64,000 nucleotides of DNA from Acidobacteriota bacterium (GTDB lineage: Bacteria; Acidobacteriota; UBA6911; JACQSX01). This document shows positions 57,382 to 64,000 of this stretch, one piece after another. A program made the translations under genes and the position numbers. Positions within the stretch are counted from its first letter, which is position 1, and every line of letters starts with the position of its first letter. A model generated the notes under the pieces. That model made no database searches, was not told the origin of the DNA, and saw only the letters and a list, made by a program, of their open reading frames with translations. Location: NCBI GenBank assembly GCA_016211105.1, contig JACQSX010000046.1, forward strand, positions 37,746-101,745. Direction: 5' to 3'.

Positions 57382-60300
57382 TTTCTTCTCTGCAGGGTCA
57401 CCCCTCGTTCGAAAAGTTGCTGGCAGCATGGCAACGTCCCTCCTTGAGGCTCTCTGGGCTTACCTCCAGTGCCGCCGCACTATTCCTCACATTGCTGCAA
57501 AAACACACAGGACAGCGCTTTGTCTGCATTCTAGAAGACAACTCGGCTGGAGAAGTCCTGCATAGAGAGCTGAAATTTTTCAAGCGGCTGCTTCAAGCTG
57601 CTGGAGAAATCGCGGTTCTCCCCACCTTTGAAGCGGATCCGTACCGGGGACTTTCCGTACACCCTGAAATCGCGCAACAGCGAGTGGTGGCCTTGTGGGC
57701 GGCGCTCGAAAAGCGTTGCGACACGCTGATCGTTCCACTTTACTCATGGATGCAGAAACTCAATCCACTCGACCCCTTCCGGAAAGGATGGATACGACTA
57801 GAAGCGGGCCAGAGTATTTCGCTCCAACAACTGATACATCAATTACAGGATATGGGATATGTCAATGAGGATCCGGTAAGCGGCGTGGGAGAGTTTACCC
57901 ACCGTGGCGGTATCTTGGACTTGTTCTCACCACAAGAAGCAAGGCCGGCTCGACTTGAATTTTTCGGGGACTCATTGGAATCGTTGCGCTATTACGATCC
58001 GGCCACCCAGCGCAGTGTTGCGTACGTGTCCAGCGTTACGGTTCTCCCGATGCGGGAAGACACACCTAACGCCGAGGAAATCCACCAGTGGGGCGAGGTT
58101 GCGCTAGAACGATGGGGCGGCGGCCAATACAGTCGTGCCCTGGATGAGAGATTTCTTCTTGCAGAACATGGTCAAGCCTTTCCAGGAATGGAATTCGTGC
58201 TCCCCCTTACCCTGAAGCGTACCGCCTCGGTGGTAGATGTCATGCCGGATGCAACGCTTGTGCTGCTTGAACCCGAATACATTACGGAGCGACAGGACCG
58301 GATCTGGAAGCAATTGCAGGAACAGTTTGAGATTCGAAAAACTGCTCGAGACGTCGTCCTGTCCCCGGACGAACTCTTTTTTCATCGTCCTGCGGATACC
58401 TTTGCACGGAAATTAGAAATAAGGGAACTGGACGTGATGGACTCTCGTGAATCCATCCATTTTTCGGCTCTGCCAGCGCGCTCGTTTGGTGGACTGATTC
58501 GGGATCTGGTGGAACATGTCGGCGGCGAACTGAAAAATCGGCATCAGTTTGTGTTTGTCATGCAAACCCTTGGAACCGGAGAAAGACTGCGGGACATCTT
58601 TCGTGATTACGGCCTCAGTGCGCAGATCGGAACCAATGCAGACCAGGTGAACTCTTCTCTGTTTATCAGTACCGGCGAGTTGAGTCGGGGCTTCACTCTT
58701 CCGGAAGTGCAAATTTCTTTCTATCGCCAACAGGATATTTTTAGAGAAGAAAAAAGGCAGCCACATCGGGCCCCCCAAAGGGATCACAGAGGCATTTTTG
58801 TTTCCGATCTCCGCGAGTTAAAGGAAGGCGACCACGTGGTACACATAGATCACGGAATCGGCCTGTTCCAGGGATTGAAGCACATCGGTGTGGGCGATAC
58901 GACAAAGGAATTTGTGCTGCTTGCATACCACGACGACGACCGGCTCTATGTGCCCGTGGAGAGGCTCGATCTCATCCAGAAGTATTCCGCATCCGGAACC
59001 GCCAAGCCCACCTTGGACAAACTAGGGGGTTCCACCTGGGAGAAAACCAAAGCGCGCGTCAGGAAAGCAATGCGCGACATGGCCGAGGAATTACTCCGTC
59101 TTTATGCGCAGCGGAAAGCGATCGCCGGCTACGCCTTCAGTAGAGATGACGCGATGCAAAAAGAGTTTGAAGATAGTTTTGAGTTCCAGGAGACGCCGGA
59201 TCAAAAGTCGGCAATCGAGGAAGTCAAACGTGACATGGAATCAAGGCGACCGGTGGATCGGCTCATCTGCGGGGATGTCGGCTACGGGAAGACCGAAGTC
59301 GCGATGCGGGCCGCTTTCAAAGCGGTACTGGACCGTAAACAGGTCGCCCTGCTGGCTCCCACAACGGTCTTAGCTTTTCAGCATTTCAACACCTTCCAGG
59401 ATCGTTTCAAGGCCTTTCCGGTCAACATCGAAATGATCAGCCGCTTCCGAACAAAGGCGGAGCAAGGAGAAATCCTGGAAAAGACCGAGCATGGCAGGAT
59501 TGACATCCTCATCGGCACGCATCGCATTCTGTCCAAGGACGTGAAGTTCTATGACCTGGGACTGGTCATCGTGGATGAGGAACAACGCTTTGGAGTGGCA
59601 CAAAAGGAGTGGCTGAAAAAAATGAAAACGCGGGTCGATGTGATTACCCTGTCGGCGACGCCGATTCCCCGCACGTTGCACATGTCGTTGTTAGGCCTGC
59701 GCGATCTTTCGATTATCGAGACACCACCCCAGGATCGCATGGCAATTCAAACTGTCGTGCTCCGGTTTGACAAGGAGAGTATCCGTTCGGCCATCGAAAT
59801 GGAAACACAACGAGAGGGTCAGGTCTTCTTTGTCCACAATCGGGTAGAAAGCATCTATTCCATGGCCAACCTGGTCCAGAGAATTTGCCCACGGGTGCGC
59901 GTGGGCGTGGCTCATGGGCAGATGTCGGAAAGGGATCTGGAAGAGGTCATGCTGCGGTTCGTCCAGTACCACTACGACGTGTTAGTTTGTACCACAATTA
60001 TTGAAAACGGCCTGGACATCCCGCGCGCCAACACCATCATCGTCAATCGCGCCGACCGTTACGGTCTGTCACAGCTCTACCAGTTGCGAGGCCGGGTGGG
60101 TCGATCCAACCGACGCGCTTACGCTTATCTGCTGATACCGCCCCGAGACTTGCTTTCTCCGGTAGCGCGCAAACGCCTGGCGGCAATTCGCGAGTTCAGC
60201 GACCTGGGAGCAGGGTTCCGAGTGGCCGCACTGGATCTGGAAATTCGAGGCGCCGGCAACCTGCTGGGGGGCGCGCAGCACGGACACATCAATGCGGTCG

Positions 60301-60806
60301 GTTTTGAAATGTATACCCAGTTGCTGCAACGCACCGTACGCGAACTGCGTGGAGAGATGATCGAAGAGGATTTTCGTGCCAGCATTGACCTGGAATTTGA
60401 TATTCGGGTTCCTCTCCATTACATTGACGATTCAAACCAGCGCCTGCGCTTGTATAAGAGAATTTCAGGCACGCGCGACGAGGAAGAGCTGGAAAAGGTG
60501 CGGGAGGAGATTGCGGACCGGTTTGGCCAGTTCCCACATTCGGTAGACAACCTATTCCACTACGCGCGGTTGCGCATGCTGGCCGAGAAAATGCGCGTCA
60601 CTTCTATCGAGCGCAAAGGACAGGAAATTCTGTTCAAGTTCGCTCCAGACGCAAGGATCCAAGGGCAGAAACTCATCGATCGGGCCAAACGGGATCACCG
60701 ATTTGCTTTCACACCCGGAGGAATATTACGCTTTCATGTGAACCACCAGGATCTGGGATTGATTTCCGGACAGATTGTGGAATTATTACAAGAAATCCGG
60801 GCATAA
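57348..60806 (+). CDS. mfd: transcription-repair coupling factor
   Basis: Removes RNA polymerase stalled at lesions and recruits UvrA. The 1152 residues are laid out as usual: a UvrB-like N-terminal half ([40 protein letters not shown]), the CarD-like RNA-polymerase-binding domain near 491 ([20 protein letters not shown]), helicase motif [15 protein letters not shown] near 641, DEEQ box near 742, [28 protein letters not shown] near 911 and the TRCF C-terminal domain ([18 protein letters not shown]). The start lies inside rfaE2. Confidence 0.97.
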   Translation: MHSKELLLPSLISSLQGHPSFEKLLAAWQRPSLRLSGLTSSAAALFLTLLQKHTGQRFVCILEDNSAGEVLHRELKFFKRLLQAAGEIAVLPTFEADPYRGLSVHPEIAQQRVVALWAALEKRCDTLIVPLYSWMQKLNPLDPFRKGWIRLEAGQSISLQQLIHQLQDMGYVNEDPVSGVGEFTHRGGILDLFSPQEARPARLEFFGDSLESLRYYDPATQRSVAYVSSVTVLPMREDTPNAEEIHQWGEVALERWGGGQYSRALDERFLLAEHGQAFPGMEFVLPLTLKRTASVVDVMPDATLVLLEPEYITERQDRIWKQLQEQFEIRKTARDVVLSPDELFFHRPADTFARKLEIRELDVMDSRESIHFSALPARSFGGLIRDLVEHVGGELKNRHQFVFVMQTLGTGERLRDIFRDYGLSAQIGTNADQVNSSLFISTGELSRGFTLPEVQISFYRQQDIFREEKRQPHRAPQRDHRGIFVSDLRELKEGDHVVHIDHGIGLFQGLKHIGVGDTTKEFVLLAYHDDDRLYVPVERLDLIQKYSASGTAKPTLDKLGGSTWEKTKARVRKAMRDMAEELLRLYAQRKAIAGYAFSRDDAMQKEFEDSFEFQETPDQKSAIEEVKRDMESRRPVDRLICGDVGYGKTEVAMRAAFKAVLDRKQVALLAPTTVLAFQHFNTFQDRFKAFPVNIEMISRFRTKAEQGEILEKTEHGRIDILIGTHRILSKDVKFYDLGLVIVDEEQRFGVAQKEWLKKMKTRVDVITLSATPIPRTLHMSLLGLRDLSIIETPPQDRMAIQTVVLRFDKESIRSAIEMETQREGQVFFVHNRVESIYSMANLVQRICPRVRVGVAHGQMSERDLEEVMLRFVQYHYDVLVCTTIIENGLDIPRANTIIVNRADRYGLSQLYQLRGRVGRSNRRAYAYLLIPPRDLLSPVARKRLAAIREFSDLGAGFRVAALDLEIRGAGNLLGGAQHGHINAVGFEMYTQLLQRTVRELRGEMIEEDFRASIDLEFDIRVPLHYIDDSNQRLRLYKRISGTRDEEELEKVREEIADRFGQFPHSVDNLFHYARLRMLAEKMRVTSIERKGQEILFKFAPDARIQGQKLIDRAKRDHRFAFTPGGILRFHVNHQDLGLISGQIVELLQEIRA

Positions 60807-60858
60807 AAGCGAAGCGCGGACGCGGCGAGAAAGCTAAGAAGGAGAGTCAGCAGAAGCT

Positions 60859-61977
60859 GTGGGAACATTAAGCCGCGTGGGTGTCCATCTCACGTATACT
60901 GCGATTCATGGTGCCGCCGTCTCCCGTTCAAGATCTCTCTTCCGCGTACGATCGCCGCATGCCTTGCCGCCTGCGCGTCGCTGGGTCCCTGTATTGTCAT
61001 CCTTGCACTACACTTTGTCACTCCGTCCCCGCGTCGTCTCGCCACGGTCTTCCCCCTCTGCTTTCCGCCTTCAGTTTTCTGTCTTCTGCCTTCTCCTTTC
61101 TATTCTTCCGGCCCCATCCTGCAGTTCAAAACCCTCCCCTGTTTCCGACCCATCCTTAAAGTCCGTACTGAAGATTGAAAACCATTGGGTCACCTTGACT
61201 GAGTGGGAACGTTATCGTCACATGAAAATGAGGCTGGAACCGCAGCAAGATGAAAACCAGTTGTTCGATCTGTTTGTTGAGCAAGAAATCTTTCTTCATT
61301 TGGCCGATCGGGATCAGGTGGAGATAGATGAAGAGGACGTTCGCGAAAACCTGCTCAAGCTCGGATTCGAATCGCAAGACTTGAAAGATGAAGAGCTGCT
61401 TCGATCCGTCAAAGACGACCTTCGCGTGCAAAAGTGGATCAAAGCCAACATTTCCTCCGGCGTTCGCGCTACGGTCGCCGAGGCCGAGGACTATTATCGG
61501 CGTCACTCCTCGGAGTTTGTACAACTGGATACGGTCCACCTGCGCGAGATCCTCATCAGCGATCAGGTATTCGCCCAAAAGCTGTATCGACAGTTAAGGA
61601 GACAGCCGATGGAGGATTTTCTTCTAGCCGCTCGCAAGTATTCGAAAGCGGCCAGCGCAGCCAATGACGGAGACCTGGGAACTTTTCAGCGCGGAGAATT
61701 GCCCGATAGTTTCGAACAAGTCGTGTTTCGACTTCGACCGGGCGAAATTAGCGCTCCGGTGAGGAGCGACTTGGGCTATCATCTCTTCCTGCTGGAAGAA
61801 CGCGTACCCAGACATCGGCAGACTTTCTTGGAAGTGAAAGATGAAATCTTTGAAAAGATTATGGCGGACAAGGAGAGCCAGGCCATCCGAAACTATTTAG
61901 AGGATGCGAAGAAAACCGTCAACATCCAGGTTTATCGGAAAAATACTAATCTTCCTGAGCGAAAGGGGGAGTCTTAG
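60859..61977 (+). CDS. PpiC-type peptidyl-prolyl isomerase, SurA-like
   Basis: Probable periplasmic folding chaperone. The parvulin domain lies near residues 220-320 (VHLREILISDQVFAQKLYRQ, DGDLGTFQRGELPDSFEQVV, GEISAPVRSDLGYHLFLLEE), preceded by a helical SurA_N-like part. The N-terminus is uncertain: the GTG at 60859 gives a long Ser/Arg/Pro-rich lead before the hydrophobic FSVFCLLLSILPAPSC, whose Cys could be a lipid anchor although the box is imperfect. It is five bases upstream of a second such gene. Confidence 0.75.
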   Translation: MGTLSRVGVHLTYTAIHGAAVSRSRSLFRVRSPHALPPARRWVPVLSSLHYTLSLRPRVVSPRSSPSAFRLQFSVFCLLLSILPAPSCSSKPSPVSDPSLKSVLKIENHWVTLTEWERYRHMKMRLEPQQDENQLFDLFVEQEIFLHLADRDQVEIDEEDVRENLLKLGFESQDLKDEELLRSVKDDLRVQKWIKANISSGVRATVAEAEDYYRRHSSEFVQLDTVHLREILISDQVFAQKLYRQLRRQPMEDFLLAARKYSKAASAANDGDLGTFQRGELPDSFEQVVFRLRPGEISAPVRSDLGYHLFLLEERVPRHRQTFLEVKDEIFEKIMADKESQAIRNYLEDAKKTVNIQVYRKNTNLPERKGES

Positions 61978-61982
61978 AAGGG

Positions 61983-63095
61983 ATGGATTCCGTAACTTTA
62001 CACCCTGCGGGCACACGGCCCTCGTATCTTTATCGTCCCGGCGCAAGTTGCGAGCAACTTCCTGTTTGCAAACACCGGAAGCGAGCCGCCAGACATCGCA
62101 AGCGGGCCTCCGGGTATTGCCTTGGTCTGACACTCCTCTTCTCTCTAGCAGTAGCGCTCGGAGCTGACGCTAAAGTAATCGAGGAGATCGTAGCCAAAGT
62201 GAATGGTGAAATCATCACCTTTACCGATTTGCAGCAAGAGCTGAGGGCGATCCGCGATCAACTGTCGTCCCAGTACGGCGAAAAAGCTGTGGCCGAGAAG
62301 GAGTACGTCCGCGTTTCCAAGCAGGCTCTGAAAAACCTGATAGAAACCAAATTGATGTTGCAGAAGGCTGAAGAGTCAGGCCTGACAGCCAATATCGACC
62401 TCGACGTGGCGGCGGCGGTTGAAAGCGTACGGAAGGAATCCGGCCTTCCCGACATGAACGCGTTCGAGCAAGCGTTGCAGCAGCAAGGACTGACGATGCA
62501 GGGATATCGTGACACATTGCGCAGACGCTTGATTGTGGATCGATTGATCAACCGTTACGTTCAGTCCAAAATCGCCGTCATGGATTCGGAAATCAATCAG
62601 TACTACGAGAAGAACCTCGAGAAATTCACCAAACCGGCAGAAGTGGACGCCAGCGAGATCGTACTCATGTTTGAAGGCAGGCAAGCATCCGACGCTCGGG
62701 CCAAGGCGGAACTGGCATCGGCGGAACTCAAATCGGGCAGCGATTTTGCAGAAGTCGCCAAGAAGTACTCCGAAGGAGCAACCGCAGGCAAGGGCGGAGG
62801 CGTAGGGCAATTTAAGAAAGGAACGCTCGCCCCAGCATTGGAAAAGGCCGTATTCGCATTGAATCCAGGCCAACACACCGACATCGTAGAGACGGACTAC
62901 GGCTTGGTCATTATGAAACTAAACAACAAAACCGAGGCGAAAGCGGTTCCACTGGAAGAGGTGCGAGCGGAAATTCAGCGCGAGCTCTACTACCGCAAGT
63001 TACAACCGGAACTGGAAAAATTTGCTCAAAGCTTGCGTATGCAGAGCTACGTTTACGTATCCCCTAAGTACAAGGACGAATATCCGGTTGAATGA
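61983..63095 (+). CDS. SurA-like periplasmic chaperone / PpiC-type isomerase
   Basis: Up to 370 residues. After a basic lead, the signal segment CLGLTLLFSLAVALGADA is followed by the SurA-type N-domain (VIEEIVAKVNGEIITFTDLQ), the LIETKLMLQKAEESGL helix and one parvulin domain (KPAEVDASEIVLMFEG, GGVGQFKKGTLAPALEKAVF, VETDYGLVIMKLN). The true start may be further in than 61983. The tandem of two such genes suggests a divided chaperone role for outer-membrane proteins. Confidence 0.82.
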   Translation: MDSVTLHPAGTRPSYLYRPGASCEQLPVCKHRKRAARHRKRASGYCLGLTLLFSLAVALGADAKVIEEIVAKVNGEIITFTDLQQELRAIRDQLSSQYGEKAVAEKEYVRVSKQALKNLIETKLMLQKAEESGLTANIDLDVAAAVESVRKESGLPDMNAFEQALQQQGLTMQGYRDTLRRRLIVDRLINRYVQSKIAVMDSEINQYYEKNLEKFTKPAEVDASEIVLMFEGRQASDARAKAELASAELKSGSDFAEVAKKYSEGATAGKGGGVGQFKKGTLAPALEKAVFALNPGQHTDIVETDYGLVIMKLNNKTEAKAVPLEEVRAEIQRELYYRKLQPELEKFAQSLRMQSYVYVSPKYKDEYPVE

Positions 63096-63148
63096 CTTGT
63101 GACAGTGTCATTGGTTATTGGTTATTGGCAAAATAGGGTTTCGGCACC

Positions 63149-63580
63149 GTGAAACTTACGCCTGCAGAGTTCGATATTATGGAGATCCTATGGGAGCGAG
63201 GAAGCGCCTTGGTGAGAGACGTACACTCCGAACTCTATCGGCGAAAAGGGCTAGCCTACACGACCGTGATGACGGAAATGACGCAAATGTACAAGAAAGG
63301 GATCCTCGCTTATAACAAACGGGGAAGAGCCTATGTTTATACCCCTCGGCTGAGTAAGCGGGAGGCCTTGGAAGACACGCTGGAAGAATTCATCGATGAT
63401 TTTTTTCATAGTTCGCGTGAGGAACTGGTTAACTTTCTTGTCGGGGCAAGCCAGGCGTCACAAAAGGAACCTGTAACAACGGCAAGGCCGAAAGCGCACC
63501 CCGCCGCCGACAGTCCCACGGATCTAGAGCCCGCCAGCCAGCCCGACTCCACGACGGAAGAAGATATTACACTGCTATAG
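63149..63580 (+). CDS. BlaI/MecI/CopY-type transcriptional repressor
   Basis: A 143-residue protein from a GTG. The winged helix (LTPAEFDIMEILWERGSALV, YTTVMTEMTQMYKKGILAYN, GRAYVYTPRLSKREA) is followed by the usual dimerisation helix (LEDTLEEFIDDFFHSSREEL) and an Ala/Pro-rich tail. Family members repress beta-lactamase or copper genes and are cleaved by a BlaR1-type peptidase. No M56 peptidase follows here. Confidence 0.9.
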   Translation: MKLTPAEFDIMEILWERGSALVRDVHSELYRRKGLAYTTVMTEMTQMYKKGILAYNKRGRAYVYTPRLSKREALEDTLEEFIDDFFHSSREELVNFLVGASQASQKEPVTTARPKAHPAADSPTDLEPASQPDSTTEEDITLL

Positions 63581-63626
63581 CATGCGGGATCGCTAGTGGC
63601 TCGCGCCTGCCGGCATCTATACCGTC

Positions 63627-64000
63627 TTACTTCCAATACTCGTGAATCACCCTGGCGACGCCGTCAGCATCATTTCGCGGCGCTATGCGAAAACCAAGGC
63701 GCTTGAGATCTTCTGCGGCATTATCCATTAAAAAGGAGTGGCCCGCTATTTCCAGCATTTCCAGGTCATTGTGATTATCACCAAAAGCCATTACCTGACG
63801 GGGCAGTAAATGTTCTCGTCGCATCAGCCACTGCAACGTCTTCCCCTTGGAACAGCTTGCGTGAATCACATCCACAAAAACGTGATCGCGTTCAGGATAC
63901 GTGGTTTCCAGGATCGTGGCACGATCACCGAATTGATCCATCAAATGCGTCTTGCACTCCTGCAGCGCAAGGATGGCATCGGTAAACAATAACTGAATCA
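63627..64000 (-). CDS. Cof-type HAD phosphatase, partial (N-terminus outside window)
   Basis: The reverse strand is open from the window edge to 63627. About 124 residues are visible, with the end of a Cof-type cap domain and the HAD motifs III/IV: the Lys in SKGKTLQWLMRRE and the acidic AFGDNHNDLEMLEIAGHSF, followed by RNDADGVARVIHEYW. It is probably a sugar-phosphate or flavin-phosphate hydrolase; the catalytic DxD Asp lies beyond the window. Confidence 0.88.
   Translation of the reverse strand, partial: IQLLFTDAILALQECKTHLMDQFGDRATILETTYPERDHVFVDVIHASCSKGKTLQWLMRREHLLPRQVMAFGDNHNDLEMLEIAGHSFLMDNAAEDLKRLGFRIAPRNDADGVARVIHEYWK

Overview
The window looks like chromosomal DNA from a Gram-negative bacterium, most likely a member of the Acidobacteriota. 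This is an inference from the kinds of proteins present: split nuo operons, DUF5916 outer-membrane proteins, Ig-tailed secreted proteins and the CdaA/YbbR/GlmM cluster. There is no rRNA gene to confirm it. Base composition is moderate, genes are dense, and Shine-Dalgarno sites are easily seen. The outer envelope is supported by a CusCBA efflux system, a porin, SurA-like chaperones and a heptose-pathway gene.

1-10.3 kb: a complex I operon on the minus strand (nuoB2-nuoI-def-cold-shock-like protein, then nuoA-nuoB1-nuoC-nuoD). It is followed by a low-molecular-weight phosphatase, a CoA-disulfide-reductase-like flavoprotein, an aldo/keto reductase, a one-chain Fur-rubrerythrin fusion, folE, an eIF2B-like protein and tRNA-Glu. 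10.5-18.6 kb: a TupA-like solute-binding protein with its neighbouring two-component system, secreted proteins, a truncated Lgt remnant, an esterase and a small AhpD-like protein. 18.7-23.7 kb: tRNA-Arg, DUF488, an AbrB/PIN toxin-antitoxin pair, membrane proteins, and a fused AhpD-like/thioredoxin/RidA protein. Its reading frame has a TGA exactly at the second Cys of the AhpD CxxC motif, with a SECIS-like hairpin just downstream. I read it as a new selenoprotein architecture, and it is the most interesting item in the window.

23.7-26.9 kb: a 3.1-kb island inserted at tRNA-Lys, bounded by a perfect 42-bp repeat of the tRNA 3' half. It carries a HigBA-like pair (toxin frameshifted), a BrnTA pair and an unfamiliar GC-rich protein that joins a helix-hairpin-helix glycosylase-like region to a probable PD-(D/E)XK nuclease. 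No integrase is seen. 27-38 kb: a YfhO-like membrane protein broken by a one-base homopolymer frameshift, a DUF5916 protein, a porin-cupredoxin pair facing a hybrid histidine kinase, and a secreted protein. 38-44.5 kb: a CusCBA-type metal efflux operon headed by a small His-rich exported protein.

44.6-49.2 kb: small proteins, dodecin, RtcA, a DUF374 acyltransferase, an ACT-domain protein followed by two genes each reduced to their two ends, and tmRNA. 49.3-64 kb: a housekeeping block of tilS, ftsH, folP, cdaA, cdaR, glmM, rfaE2, mfd, two SurA/PpiC chaperones, a BlaI-type repressor and a partial HAD phosphatase. The folP-cdaA-cdaR-glmM run links folate, c-di-AMP signalling and cell-wall precursor synthesis, an arrangement familiar from other bacteria.
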